Shown: positions 21,303 to 33,600 of the stretch, piece after piece | How positions within the stretch are numbered: the stretch's first letter is position 1 | How the letters are laid out: the number at the start of each line of letters is the position of its first letter | NCBI GenBank assembly: GCA_019787685.1 | Contig: JAHNUO010000010.1 | Span: 1,302,001 to 1,366,000, forward strand | Reading direction: 5' to 3' | Length of the DNA stretch: 64,000 nt | Source of the DNA: Chiua virens | Taxonomy: Eukaryota > Basidiomycota > Agaricomycetes > Boletales > Boletaceae | Program-made: the position numbers and the translations under genes | The notes under the pieces: generated by a model | Told to the model about the DNA's origin: nothing | Seen by the model: the letters and a program-made list of their open reading frames with translations, nothing else | Database searches by the model: none

Positions 21303-22309
21303 GCAAGGGCGATGGATTGTAGGACGATGTTCATACAAGGCGACACACTCCGAGTCTAAGACTGAGTAGATACTAGAAACTCGCATCTCAGATTCGCAGT
21401 TCCAGTTGAGTGTCGAGACTCAACATTATGAGTCCGGGCCAAGGCAAAAGTTCTTCTGGGTCTCTCTTCGATCAACTGCTCCCACGTTGATGCCCCGGAG
21501 TACGTGAACCATGATTCAAGTCCATACCGGACCTTGGCCGTTCACACATTGGTGCTCGTGACTGCTGACGCGTCTCGTCGATTCAAGCCTTGGACGATGG
21601 TGGCTGGCGGTGGCGTATTCGATTCTTAGACACTCATCATCCAATCGCTGACATGGCGCTTCGCACACCTCTCCAATGCAATGTTGCCATGTGTCGATGC
21701 GGTGTTGGTATGTCGATGTTTGCGAGGTGTGCCAGTTGCAACTTGCATGCCTGCGTGTGTTGCGCGTCGTGCGTTGTTGACACGTGCCACGCTGCGATCG
21801 AACTTAGTCTGTGTCCTCGCGGAGCACACATGTTTGTTGCCTATGATGAATGGATGAATGGAAACGAGAGCGAGGATGTACGAGTCAAAACTGTGTTGCG
21901 CGTTGCGATCAGCTTGGGGTGGATGCCACCTCCTGGCAGCGGCACAGTCAAACCTTGAGTTGGAAGCCAACTTGACGCTTTCGTTGTCCAACTGTCGAGT
22001 TTGAAACACATCCTGACCTCCTGGAATCTGCACTGAGTGAGATTGAGTTGAACTGGAAGTACACGGTGTTTGGAAATGTCATAAAGATATGTATGTAGCT
22101 CTAAAATCCTATCGTAATGTCATGAGAAGGAAACCGAGTAATACAGATGTTCAGAAGCAGATAAAAAGATGGGAGAGAATGAGAGAAGACCCGTTCCTCG
22201 CCTCTCCCGTTTATGCAATAATTTGACGATATGATTAAGACCATAGAGCATAAATTACCATGCTTTCCTCCTTCCACTAGCGTCCTTATTTCCGTTTTTG
22301 TTGCGTTGC
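21303..22309. other. Gene-free flank right of the Plavaka element
   Basis: Open frames of up to 135 codons on both strands overlap each other and none resembles a known family. The missing TRAPPC11 N-terminus expected on the minus strand was looked for here and not seen. Confidence 0.4.
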
Positions 22310-23117
22310 TTAGTGAACCGCGCGCCGGCGACCACTCGCTTCGGGACAAACCTCATGCACGACCTCTTTAAATGCGAGGTCCTGTTCGTACTGTTCGCGC
22401 GTCTGTGTGACGATCACCTGCAGGACCGGTTGCGTCGCACCGGTGCGAACGTTATCCCATTCGTTCTCGAACGCGCCCGAACGGAAGCAATTCAGCGCCT
22501 GAAACACCGGGGTGTTTGGGCGGGAGAGCGGGCTCGTCGGAGTCGGACGCCGTGAGATCGGCGGACTCGACGGTCTGGAGAACATGCCCCTCGGCGCGGT
22601 AGGACGGATGACGGTCCGAGTGACGATGAGGTCGTCACGGTCAAACGTATCGACCTGACGTGACCCTGGGGAGGACCTGGGCGACGACGCCAAAGACATG
22701 TTCAGGTGCGCCCCTGTCTCTGTCTCTGTCTCGGCGGTGGGAGACGGTGTCGTAAAATACGAGGAAGACGAGGAAGTCGAAGTCGATGCCGATACAGGGG
22801 ATTCGGGGGAGGAGAGGGAGGAGAGGGATTCTGCGAGGACGGAACCGAAGGAGTTTCTCTGCGATGAGACCTCCAGGGGCACGAGGACGAGTTCGTGGTC
22901 GCTCCAGATACCACCGACGACATCGTGCGGGGGGAGTTCTGGTTGAGAGAGTCGCCGAAATATTTGGCCCATGACCGGAGAAATGGCAAGGTTAGAAGGA
23001 TGCTTCTGGGAGAAGGAATGAGCCGCGAGGCAAGAGGTGAGGGTGGTGAGAACTGACATTGGAACGCATGGGATCGAACCGCTGGGCGTCCATGGCTTCG
23101 TAGCGTGCAAGATCCAT
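22310..23117 (-). CDS. Ser/Pro-rich hypothetical protein
   Basis: The ATG at 23117 starts a 20-codon first exon (MDLARYEAMDAQ...), ended at 23058 by a GTCAGT donor. Exon 2 starts at 23005 after CTCCCAG and runs to the stop at 22310. The protein is about 250 residues: a short conserved-looking segment SPVMGQIFRRL, then a low-complexity region with runs of Ser/Thr and Pro (SSPESPVSASTSTSSSSS, SRPSSPPISRR), and a C-terminal part FENEWDNVRTGATQPV with a charged tail. The Ser-Pro sites suggest phosphorylation. No known domain or signal peptide; function unknown. Confidence 0.6.
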
Positions 23118-24146
23118 AATGAAAGATAAGGGGAAGATAAGGCGGACGAGATGTGTAAGATAGAAGACGAGAAGGACGGAACTGAACGAGCTGAGTTTAT
23201 AAGGAGAGAACATAACCATGGACACAACTCATGGTGTGGACGTGGTGTGGACAGTGTGGGCAATTGTACGCTTGGAGGACATGATGTTGTCAATTGATGA
23301 ACCAAAGCGTCTTGGCTCCTTCTTCGCCACCGCATTCCCTGCTTTGTCTTCAATGGATTTAGGTACTCCCCGCTTTGGTACCAAAGCGCTAAGATGTCCA
23401 CAGATCGGAAGAAATGGGACTCACAAGGTATAAATAGCAGTGGAAGCCTGGTAGGGAGATCACCCAGCCACTGATAGCGCTACCGTCATAACACGCCTTT
23501 TTAATCTTGAACGATGCACCAACAGGTGCGTGGAGATACCGATACCTGTAGGGAAGCACGTGCTGATCCTGGGTCAGCTTCCCCAAATGAGGTTCATGAA
23601 TGATTGTCACCAGCGACGCAGTCCGGCAAACCGGGAGCTAGACAGCGCGGAGTCCACCTTCGTCATTCAGACGGCGCGCAAAGTCGTTGTGCCATGGAAA
23701 AAAGGCGTCCTAGTAACGGTAAGGTTGTGCAAAATGCTGTTCACACTACTTATGGTACACACAGGTACCCCCAAGGAAATCGGGGATGCAGCACGTTCCT
23801 TTCCACGAGGCAGCGGCTATGTCCTGACCAAGCATAATGGTGTCTGAAGATGTCACTTACGACCTGCCAGAGATGGTTTCATTTGAGAGCTGGTCTCGGT
23901 TTCACCTATACACATGAGTCAAGAATACTACCTGTTTTGTAGTCTAAGTTATAATGTATTCTTACGAGGTTTCGTCTGCCCGATCGGCTTGAATTGATTG
24001 ACTTGGATCTTGACAAGTTGCGGCCTGTAGGATGATAACCGGGTGAAGATCTGGTAGAATGTGCATCCAAGTCTGAACAAAGGGAGATGGTAAGTGGATC
24101 ACGTGGCCTGATCTTAGGTTTTTTGAAACCCCATGTTTCAAGCTCA
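23118..24146. other. Intergenic region
   Basis: No open frame with a recognisable product. It is the 5' side of both flanking divergent genes, so promoters of both should lie here. Confidence 0.4.
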
Positions 24147-24755
24147 ATGAGCAAGCTACCATCCTCCTTTACCTCCCTGTATCGTTTATTCCTCCGCGCG
24201 AGCTCGGCGTCAGTTCTACACCAAAATGTCGCTCGAAAGCAGTTCTACAGACTCTTCCGACCTCTGTTCGACGCGGCAGCGCAGGCTGTCGGGGATCTTC
24301 AAAACAGTCAGCTTTCGCACTTGGAAAGGATGAGACACCAACGTCTTCTCAACAGCTTTCACCAACGAAGTGGGTCGATTAATTTATCTTTACTTATCCA
24401 ATTTGTCTCATTTGTCGTAGTGGACATCACTTTGAGCTTCTTGTTGAACTCTGCGCAGTATCGCGGCACCCCTCACCGAACGATTTACAACATCAATCGG
24501 CTTCGTAAGGCACACGCTATCTGGGTTCATGGGAAATACTATTCTGGCTCAAAGAATGCATGGAATGCGAAAACGACGGTCGCGGACAAATCGCATTCCC
24601 TTCCTCGCTCCCGCGATCTCGATCGAGCGGAACGCAACCGAACGCATGAGCGTTGCTGGGGTGCTTTCGGAGAGGTAGTAAGGATGGCGGAAGGAAGACA
24701 TAATCTCTCCCTGGGCAGACTTCGCTTGAGACCATGGACGTCGGAAAGGCGATGA
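24147..24755 (+). CDS. LYR-motif protein (Complex1_LYR-like), probably mitochondrial
   Basis: ATG at 24147 (MSKLPSSFTSLYRLFLRAS). The LYR tripeptide near residue 11 within a short helical N-terminus is the signature of LYRM proteins. These bind the mitochondrial acyl carrier protein and assist Fe-S cluster insertion or respiratory complex assembly. A 51-bp intron (24370-24420, GTGGGT to CGTAG) joins HQR to MDITLSFLLNSAQ in frame. The second exon has a basic middle and a conserved-looking end WGAFGEVVRMAEGRHNLSLGRLRLR. Length about 185 residues. The partner complex cannot be told from sequence alone. Confidence 0.68.
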   Translation: MSKLPSSFTSLYRLFLRASSASVLHQNVARKQFYRLFRPLFDAAAQAVGDLQNSQLSHLERMRHQRLLNSFHQRSGSINLSLLIQFVSFVVVDITLSFLLNSAQYRGTPHRTIYNINRLRKAHAIWVHGKYYSGSKNAWNAKTTVADKSHSLPRSRDLDRAERNRTHERCWGAFGEVVRMAEGRHNLSLGRLRLRPWTSERR

Positions 24756-25219
24756 TGAAAAAGCACACTTCCAGAGCCATCCTTGAAAGGTTTCCTGGCT
24801 TTGTCCCGTGAACTCATCGTAAGTGGCTTTGACAGTTGTTTAAGTCAACACGCGTCAGCTGCTTGCCAGTTTTTTTGTTCACATTGACTTTTCCATTGCG
24901 CACCTCGCAAAAAGAGACAATTGTCGCAGCTACTGATGCTCTCCTTTCCGCATCGGTTATTTATCTGTTCATAGTGGACTATTGTTCACTCTTCTAGATC
25001 CGCACCGGTCATGTGACTATGTGGAGCGCCCGTTCCATACATGGTCCAATAACAATAGCAATTGTTTGGTATCAGGTTTAGTCTCCTCGCCCTTATCGCG
25101 TGGGCGTGTCGTGGTCGGGTACTTATAAGCTGTTGCGACCGTCGGATGACCTCCAAGTATTCCTTCCCGCGTAGCCGTGCTTCGCACTTGTTCCTGTTTC
25201 ACTATTAACTGGCATCAGC
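24756..25219. other. Intergenic region
   Basis: No gene seen between the LYR gene stop and the next start. Confidence 0.4.
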
Positions 25220-26054
25220 ATGCCATTTCAAGATTCTACTCTGCGCGTTGCTGGTCAAGACTCGGATATTGTGGATATTATCTTTCCTTCATCTCATGTA
25301 TCCCAAAACCGCGTAGGCGCAGAATTCTTCCCTGTGCAGGGCAAACAAATGTACGGGGACCATGAATCTATCAGGTCGTGGATCGACGCAATCGATGGTG
25401 TAAGTGTCCACGGCTTACTTGCTCTACGTCGTAACTGACGCTTCGCTGCAGGCCAACAAATGTTCCTTCAAGACATACGATTTCGATGTTGCTACTGTCT
25501 TCGAATTCGCCACGCATCCATTCAGAATCTACCGCCCCAATTCTCCTTTTCCCGACGAATCTGAATCAGATAGCGACGTCTCGTTTTGCTTCGACCCGTC
25601 GGCGTGGGCTTCAGGAGTGTTTGCTTCTTCTTATGATGATGGTAGTGATAAGAGATGCTTGGAGGTACCTTTCTCAGATGATGCGCAATACATCACTATC
25701 CCATCTGATAGCCCTTGGTATCGCCCGCCATCACGCAGTCCTGGACCGGTTTCAGCCCATGAATTTGACACCGCGGCATTCGCAGGTTCATGCTCCAGTG
25801 ATGTCCGTCAAGCTATTGCGCAGCAGGACCTGTTGCTCGCTATTTTCCATGAAGAACTACGTCGGGTTTTACCTCACAATGATGGTGCAAAGTACGACCC
25901 TGATTGGCTGGAAGATGTGGATGCAGATGTTGTACTGGCACCCTTGGAGTCATATGCCGACGTTTGTTGGGAATCGGCCGTCTCCGAAAACGCCCCTTCG
26001 CTATGGTTGGGCAGACCGGTGCCGGACGTTCCGGTGGGGTTTGATGATGCTTAG
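25220..26054 (+). CDS. Acidic hypothetical protein
   Basis: ATG at 25220 (MPFQDSTLRVAGQD). A short intron (about 25400-25451, GTAAGTG to GCTGCAG) joins IDAIDG to ANKCSFKTYDFD. Exon 2 runs to the stop ending at 26054. About 260 residues, rich in Asp, Ser and Pro (DESESDSDVSFCF, SPWYRPPSRSPGP). No signal peptide, membrane span or known domain. The C-terminal block DWLEDVDADVVLAPLESYAD followed by VCWESAV resembles the end of the hypothetical at 53054-53846. Function unknown. Confidence 0.6.
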
Positions 26055-27266
26055 TCAAGGTGAGGACACTGAGTCAATTTGCTTGTGGATAACTAACGCA
26101 AACTCGGCCAGATTCTCAGAGTTTGTACCTCCCGCGCCCACGCTCTTTGTTTCATCAATACATTCGTGTTGTTGTTCCTCTCATGCATTATCTTCATTGC
26201 CACATCAACCACTCGCTCCCTTCGCATTTTGGCATTCTGTTCCTTTTATGTTTCCCGCCGTACGTAGCTCGTAGCCGTCGGTATTGCCTGTAACATCATG
26301 TAGGATAAATTACGTTTTGATAGACCCGGTAGGGGCACTGTCTTTATTTGCCCTATCAAGTTACTTATGGAAATTCCACTGGATTGCATCATCATCTTAC
26401 ATATGATTGGATTGGTGACATGGACCCACAAAACCAAAGCTCGAGGATATCGATCAATCACGAAACGATCTTTTGAACTCAAAGAGCGACATTCCGTTTC
26501 GGTGACCAACGTACTCGCCAGCTACTGCATTTCGCAAGATTCGCGCACGGTTCAGTCGCCACCGTGGCATGCCGGTAGTATAGTAGGACGCAGATGCCAA
26601 AACTGGACTCTATGCCCACCACCGAAGACGGTAAGAATCACGAAATTTCTAAATCGCAGGAAATGAGTGTCTCACTTTTTGAAAGTTTGTGATTACTTTT
26701 GTCATGTCAGCTGCACGGATGTCCTCGCCAGCCGCCGAACTCCGTGTGAGATCAGGGTGAGACACTCAGCTCATCTTATTTCCGACATGACGTATGTTTG
26801 ACATGGTCAGATTTCCAAATGTATGTTTCCGTAGGTGCCCAACATTTTACTTCCGTAGAGATCTGATGAATACTGTCTCAGACGAACAGAAGGCCCCAGA
26901 ATGATAAAGCGAACTAAGGTTTGCTCCATGCAATGTGTCGCACCGGACCAGAATGGACGTGCCACAGCACCAACCATTCATTCACATAGCGACTTCAGTA
27001 CGCTATCATACGCGTTCAACAGGATAAAGAAAGAAACCCCATGCACGACGCAAACAATGTGCGTGGCGCATGAATCTCAGTCATGAAGTGGCACTAAATC
27101 TTACCCAAGTACCGTCGGACACCAGGGATCCGGTGTTAATTCCGAAAGGGGTAGGTCAGCGAGGGTCCCTTGCGACATTGCGCATTCCTGATTATTAGGT
27201 GTTGCCGGGCTCTCCACCGCTTATATACCGTTGCTCAGGTAGACACGCCTGCCAGAACGCGCCATC
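26055..27266. other. Intergenic region
   Basis: About 1.2 kb without an open frame of recognisable coding character. The part just upstream of 27267 should contain the GGPP synthase promoter. Confidence 0.4.
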
Positions 27267-28700
27267 ATGCACCACCCATTCATCGATAATGTCCTCTCAT
27301 CCCTATCAACGCCTGCCTATCAATGGACTGCAGCGCAAGACGCGGTGTGTATCGAGCATCCCTTCTTGATCTTTTCGATTGAACTCGTCTGGTTAGGCAT
27401 TACTCGAGCCTTACACATATGTAGCGGCTTCTCCAGGGAAAGGTTTCCGCAACCAACTCATACAGGCGCTTAACCACTGGCTGCGAGTGCCTTCTGCCAA
27501 ACTTAAGGCCATACTGCGAACCGCAGAACTACTGCACAACGCAAGTCTCCTGTAATCCTGTTCTTCCCTTGGTTGCGCGACAAGTACTAACTCGTTGCAG
27601 GGTGGACGACATCGAAGATAACTCTGAGTTAAGGCGTGGAAAGCCAGGTACGGCACATTGGGCGTCCAAAGACGGATATCTGAAAGTGTCGGTTGCAGCT
27701 GCGCATAAGATATATGGCGTGCCCCAAACCATCAACTCCGCAAACTATGTCTATTTCCTCGCTTATCAAGAAGTCTTCAAGATTCCTTACGTGGAACAGG
27801 TCGAAAGGCCGTGCCTTTTCCAGCTTGGCATTCCCCGCTGGCAAGCGACTAATCCGAGCCTTCGATTCGTCCAAATCCTCAACGGTGAGAACTCTGTCTG
27901 CCTTCATGGGACCATTCTTTGAGATGGGATTGATTGATCAGACGAAATGTTGGCGTTGCACCGCGGCCAGGGTCGGGAGCTTTTTTGGCGCGACTACCTC
28001 CAATGTCCCACCGAGGAAGAGTATATACAGATGGTGAAGGACAGTAAGTACAGGCAAAGTAAAAAGTAAAGTAATCTTTTTGCTCATCCGATGCTCAGAG
28101 ACAGGGGGGCTACTGCGGATTGCAGTAAGACTGATGATGGAATGCGCTACTGTTAATACGGAGATGTGAGTTCTAGTCATGAAAAGGCGGTTGATTTGAT
28201 TGAACAATGCTTCATTAGAAACTATGTCCCGCTCGTTGATTTGCTGGGTATCTGGTTCCAGATTCGCGATGACTATATGAATCTACAAAGTAATACGGCG
28301 AGTGAATTTACGTGTAGCACTACCTGGCTTATATTCATCATCGTCATTCAGTACAAGGAAAATAAGGGGTTTGCTGAAGACCTGGAAGAGGGCAAGTTTT
28401 CTTTCCCAATCGTCCACGGTGTCAGGGAAAGGCCTGATAGCAAATACATAATAAGTACGAACGACGTCACCGATTCTAACTTCGGTTGAGCTTAATTCCG
28501 CAGATATCCTGCACCAAAGACCCAAGAATCCGATGCTCAAAAACCATGCGATTTCATACCTCAAAGACGTGACACACTCGTTTGAATATACTCTCAGCGT
28601 GCTACAATCACTGGAAGCGCAAGCGCATGGAGAGGTGACAAGACTTGGCGGGAACCCGAAACTGCAAGCAATCCTCGAGAAATTGACAGTTTCAACTTGA
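27267..28700 (+). CDS. Geranylgeranyl diphosphate synthase
   Basis: Trans-prenyl transferase making the C20 diphosphate from IPP and allylic precursors, feeding protein prenylation, carotenoids and diterpenes. The ATG at 27267 gives [14 protein letters not shown] 52-bp intron (27345-27396) leads into [18 protein letters not shown]. Diagnostic motifs: first Asp-rich motif [17 protein letters not shown] (split by an intron ending in TTGCAG at 27599), [12 protein letters not shown], the [14 protein letters not shown] block, and second Asp-rich motif [10 protein letters not shown], followed by [18 protein letters not shown]. The C-terminus [14 protein letters not shown] is typical. Six or more short introns. 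All motifs appear intact. No other terpene gene is beside it, so a housekeeping (BTS1-like) role is more likely than a cluster role. Confidence 0.88.
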
Positions 28701-29580
28701 GACAGCTGGGATCGATCATAGATATATTTCCAACCATTGACTGTTTTGGAGGAAGTACGGGGAGGTATGTGCAGATCGAGTTGAGGTACACAATGACGGT
28801 TAGATTGCTTCTTGACATGTTGTGCTCTGGATACCATTATGTTTAGTGGCGCCTCGGTAGCCATGGACCCTTCACTAGCGGCTCTGTAAAATTCGTAATT
28901 TGGCGCGCGGGGTACTCTTGGATTATATCAATATATGATTTCAGTGCGATCCGAATTATTTGGCCAAGCTATATTGAGATCTAATTGGTGATAGCCACGG
29001 AGTCAGTGATACCATCGACTCTGTACTTACAAGTTGTCGCTTTGTGGACCTTGGGATCAAGCTCGGCGTGCAAATCTCCCAAGAGCGCAGGGCGCCGCTT
29101 AGTATCGATCCGAGTCGACGGTTCAACTAGCTCCACACAAATATAGTTACTAGCAGGGGCCTAACCTACTACTAGCGGCTCGACCACTGACCAAGGCCTG
29201 GTCAGGATCAATGATTATTGTAAATTCCTCAGACGCGGTGGGGCCTTTGGTCACATCGACGGGGACTGTCAGTTACAATATTGAAAGCGGCTGGCCGCCT
29301 GTCAAGTATTATTTGTGTTCAATAGAACCCTATGCTTCTCAGGGCCACAATATGTTGCGGACGGGGTAAGATGTACACGGGCTCTGGGTTTGGTGTGAGT
29401 CAAATCCAAGGGTCGGAAACTTTAAGGATCATCCTAGGTGATGGGTTTCGGTGATAGCTAGAAGACACTGAAGACGTCTGCAGAGTAAAAGCACCGTGAT
29501 CTTCCCGAAGAGCATGACTAATTGGTATGTCCTACGACTACATGGAACGTTGAGCATGAAGTCATTGGCTGGTTAAGTCT
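28701..29580. other. Intergenic region between convergent genes
   Basis: Nothing recognisable on either strand; it holds the 3' ends of GGPP synthase (+) and EFG1 (-). Confidence 0.4.
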
Positions 29581-30481
29581 TTAGGAACAGGAGGTTTCGC
29601 TCTGTTCACCGGCCTCCTCATCGTCTCCAAAGAGGTCATCGCCTGCAACATCACCAGTAGCGGACCGCGCGACCCTGATCGACGAAGAAGCTACGTCAGC
29701 TGTCCTCCTCTGACTGGATGCTAGCTGCTGATCTTGCTGCCCCAGCTTCCCTAGCTCATTTTCAGGCTCGTTACTTAGTTCGCCACTTTTCATTTGTAGA
29801 CATATCGCTTCCCGGGCTCTCGCTCGCTCTTCATTATCGTCTGACGACGCAGCAACCGGCGCAGCGGTAGAACCAGGACTGACGGACTTCAGGGGGGAAC
29901 AGTGAAACATATTTCTCGGTTTTGGGGAAATGCTGAGATGGTTATCAGTGAGCGAGACGAGCGATTCTTCGTGTCGAATTACCAAAATATAGTTCAAATC
30001 TACCCTCAAACCACCCAACACTGATTCCAGGTTCTTCTTTTCCTTCCCTCGAGAAGATGATATGCTCCGTTTCGTTTGGTTTATTTTTCGCATTATCTTT
30101 TGACGTTCTAGGTGTTAACTTTGAGCAAGACTCGCCACAGCCCATGGTATCAAACTCACCAAAGAACTTGACTTTATGATATTTCGTTGCATAGTGGCGC
30201 TCTTTTCGAGATAGCTCAGCACGAGCGAGGTCTGCCTCAAGTGCTTTCAAACGACGTTCTGTTTCTACCCGCACGTCCGCTGCCACATTGTCCTTGGCAA
30301 GAAGACGTTTTGTTTGTCGGATGGCTGATTTGAGCTTTTGGGCGCCAGGAAGAGCATCTTCGTCGGTCGGTCGTCGTGGCTTATTGGAATAAGGGTGATT
30401 TCTAGATCCTTTGTGTGGTCTCTCTTTGGAAGGACCTGCTACGGGTGTGCCAGAATCTTGTTGCGTTCTCGAAGGTGCCAT
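29581..30481 (-). CDS. EFG1: rRNA-processing protein EFG1
   Basis: EFG1 is a nucleolar factor needed for early 18S rRNA processing. ATG at 30481 (MAPSRTQQDS). Diagnostic block in exon 1: TDEDALPGAQKLKSAIRQTKR, LLAKDNVAADVRVETERRLK and a coiled coil ending YHKVKFF. An intron with GTGAGT donor near 30165 and CTAG acceptor joins KFF to ERQKIMRKINQTKR. Exon 2 has GLRVDLNYIL; a further intron joins to HFPKTEKYVSLFPPEV. Beyond that the frame must shift by one base near 29,880 to reach the acidic tail (EERARAREAICLQMKSGEL ... DDLFGDDEEAGE). Either the true protein stops soon after LFPPEV or a one-base indel is present. Divergent neighbour of ELP1 (starts about 140 bp apart). Confidence 0.82.
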
Positions 30482-30619
30482 CACACCGCTAGTACCAGTG
30501 AGCGTTAGTAAAAACCTGCTGAAGTTTTCGTCTAAGGTTAGGGTTTGACGATTGCCAAATGTTGACTTATCGAGAACTTTGACTCATTGGAAGCTTCAAC
30601 TTGAATCAACACTCGCTCA

Positions 30620-33600
30620 ATGCAAAATCTGACACTATCGGCTGTTCAAATATCTACTCTACAGGCGGAAGATGCGATAAGATTCGCAAGCCCAACATGC
30701 GACGGTTCTTCTGCCGTTCTCAGTGCGATCACGTTCGACCTCGATCGGAATGCGATTTTTGCTGGGACAGAGTCATCCCAAGGGGAGATTTTGATCTGGA
30801 GAACGTCGAACAGCGTTACTTTTGTTTCTGGGAACGATTCCTTCGTTTTCTGTGGCTCTTATACTGCGCCGAATGCTCGGATAGCAAATCTCAAGGTTCT
30901 CTCCGAGTCCAATCAACTTGTGCTGGTGACACACACAGGGGATATCGTGGCATGGGAGCTTGACGACTCTAGAGGCATTGTTGTAAGCGATCACAGTCCT
31001 ACATTCTGCACCAGTCACGGTACCTTTTTCAGGGAGATGCGAATGTTCTGGGCACTGTAGAATCAGGAATCGCAGCCGTGGCTTGGAGCGCTGATGACTC
31101 GATGTTAACGTTGACTACCGGTGGGTTGCCAATGGCTCCACAGAATCGGCCGATTTACACAACTTGAGATCCAGACACAAACGTAATTTTGATGACTTCA
31201 GACTTTGACGTCCTATCGGAAGTCCCAATTGAGACTAATGAATTTGGAGAAGGCATGATTGGTCCCCAGTCCTCCCGGGAAGCGTTGAATGACAATTTCA
31301 TGATTCAGATGCACCCATTAATGTTGGTTGGGGCTCAAAAGAAACTCAGTTTCACGGGTCGATAGGCAAGGCTCATCTCCAAGCTGATAAGGATCAAGCG
31401 AATGGTGAACGTGAACGTTTCGTTGATGACGGTCGGCCACGTATCACTTGGCGTGGTGATGGCGCGTATTTTGCCGTTTCCTCACGATCATCTCTTAGTT
31501 CGCGACGCGTGATCAGGGTCTACTCCCGAGAAGGTCGCCTCCAGTCGACCTCTGAAGGCAGTGTCAGGTCTTGAGGCAAGCGTTGCATGGAGACCAAGTG
31601 GTGGCTTGATCGCATCTACGCAAAACGAGGTCCGCTCAGGACCTCAGGATTCTCGAAAAAATGGCAAATACGACGTGGTGTTTTTCGAGCGAAATGGCCT
31701 TCGACATGGCGAGTTCAGTCTACGACGTCCACTTGAAGACGACGGTTCAGGATACAAAGTCAAGGACCTCAAGTGGTCACCTGATTCCGCCTGTCCTCGC
31801 AGTTTGGATCGAGAGGCTAGATGGTGATGTGGTCCAGTTATGGACGACCGGGAACTATCATTGGTAGCCTCGCCAGTATCTTCTTCTCTTCCCGTTTATT
31901 GACTTCTTTCGGAATATGTAATACAGGTACCTCAAACAGGAGTTCCGGGCTCCAGCGGATAGCCATTTTACGAGTGTTGGATGGCACCCAGAGATATCGC
32001 TGAAGTTGCTGGCAACGACCGCTTGTAAGCTTTATCTTATGTTACTGTTCTTTCTTTGTACTCATCCTCCTTTCAGCCCAGCTTGTTTTCCGAGCGTTCG
32101 CGTGGGACACCTGTGCTGGTGCAAATACTACTGGCACCGTTGGGGTTGTTGATGGAGGTAATCTGGTTTTACCCTCGCTGGGCGGTTTGTTTTTGACCTA
32201 CCAATTTATTCTACAGATGAGGTTCTTCTTACACCCTTCCGCACTCAAAACGTGCCACCTCCAATGTCGACCCACCAACTGAAAACTTCCGTTTCCGGTT
32301 CTTCTGGAGATTGCTCCAAGTTGTCGCGGACACCAGTTCATATCTCTTTATCCCCGTGCAATGACCTATTGGCGGCGGTGTGGCAGAACGGTCGCGTTTC
32401 TGTGTGGTCGCTGCGCACAAGGATAGGACCGGGCAAAGGGAAGGCGATGGACCCTACATTGGTTTGGACTGCAGGTTCAGGCGAAAAAGAAAAATTTTGG
32501 AGACAAGTTTCCGTGACCGACCTGACCAGTAATGGAAAGCACACTGTTCTGGTGGTATTGCTCGGTTCTGAGGAGCACACCGACCACGTTGCCAGTCCAT
32601 GCCATCCATGAAATTTCAATTGTTGATACCAGGGACAACAAGACCGAGAGGGAAGAATGTTTTCAGGCTAAAATGCCGGGAATCAATGGTCGACTCATCG
32701 CGAGCTACGATGACCTACGTCCCATGTGGCAGGATTCAAACGGGGAAATATTCGAAGGTGGTGTCACTATCGGTCTTTGAGATCCATTCTTCTGATATCG
32801 GGTGCCAGTGGACTACATGCAAAATATTGTCTCGCTCGTCTGTGCTTTTCCGGAGTACTGCTTTTCGGCGACATCCTTCGTGGTGGATCGCACTCCCTTG
32901 TTTGTCGGCCATGCATATTCAGGGAAAATATATTGCGTCGCTCCTGAGTCGCAGCCGGCATTACTTATAAACAACGCTAATTCTTTCGCGATTACATCAA
33001 GTTTCGTCATCTTCACCACCACAGGGCACGATGCTCAATTCGTTCCCGTTACGACATTGGTTCAGAATGCGTTGAATTTGAGGAATGAGGAGCTACCTCA
33101 AACAAATACAAAGTCACCCTCGCAGTTGAGCGACACTTGGGAGAAGCGCCGTGTCGAGCGAGGTTCCAGGATTGTGACAGTTGTACCGAGTACAATGAAC
33201 CTGGTACTGCAAATGCCAAGAGGTAACCTGGAGACGATTAATCCGCGTCCTTTGGTCATGGAAGTAGTGAAGTTTGACCTTGACTCGTGAGTAGATCTTT
33301 TGCTTCATGTTGCTCCCCTTACACTCAATATGGCGCAGAGGCCGGTGGCAGAAGGCATTCGTGGCATGCCGAAAGCATCGAATCGATCTCAGCTTCATTG
33401 TGCAGCACAACTTGAACGCATTCATGGAGGGGGTGTCTGCATTTGTTGAACAAGTTCAGGACGTCGATCACGTTAATTTATTTCTAACTAATCTTGGGTG
33501 AGACTCACTCTTTTTGTTGCCTAGTGTCATTCCCTGATTTGCGTAGACGAAGTCAACTCCCTCAGAAGTCGATTGCTGACGTATGCGACGCTGTACGCCG

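Noticed and set aside
27267..28700. Terpene biosynthesis cluster around GGPP synthase
   Set aside because: The neighbours are a hypothetical protein and EFG1; no terpene cyclase or P450 was seen.
32755..32815. A fourth frameshift in ELP1
   Set aside because: A GT-AG intron (gaag|gtggtg to gtgccag|tggac) restores the frame to FEVDYMQNIVSL.
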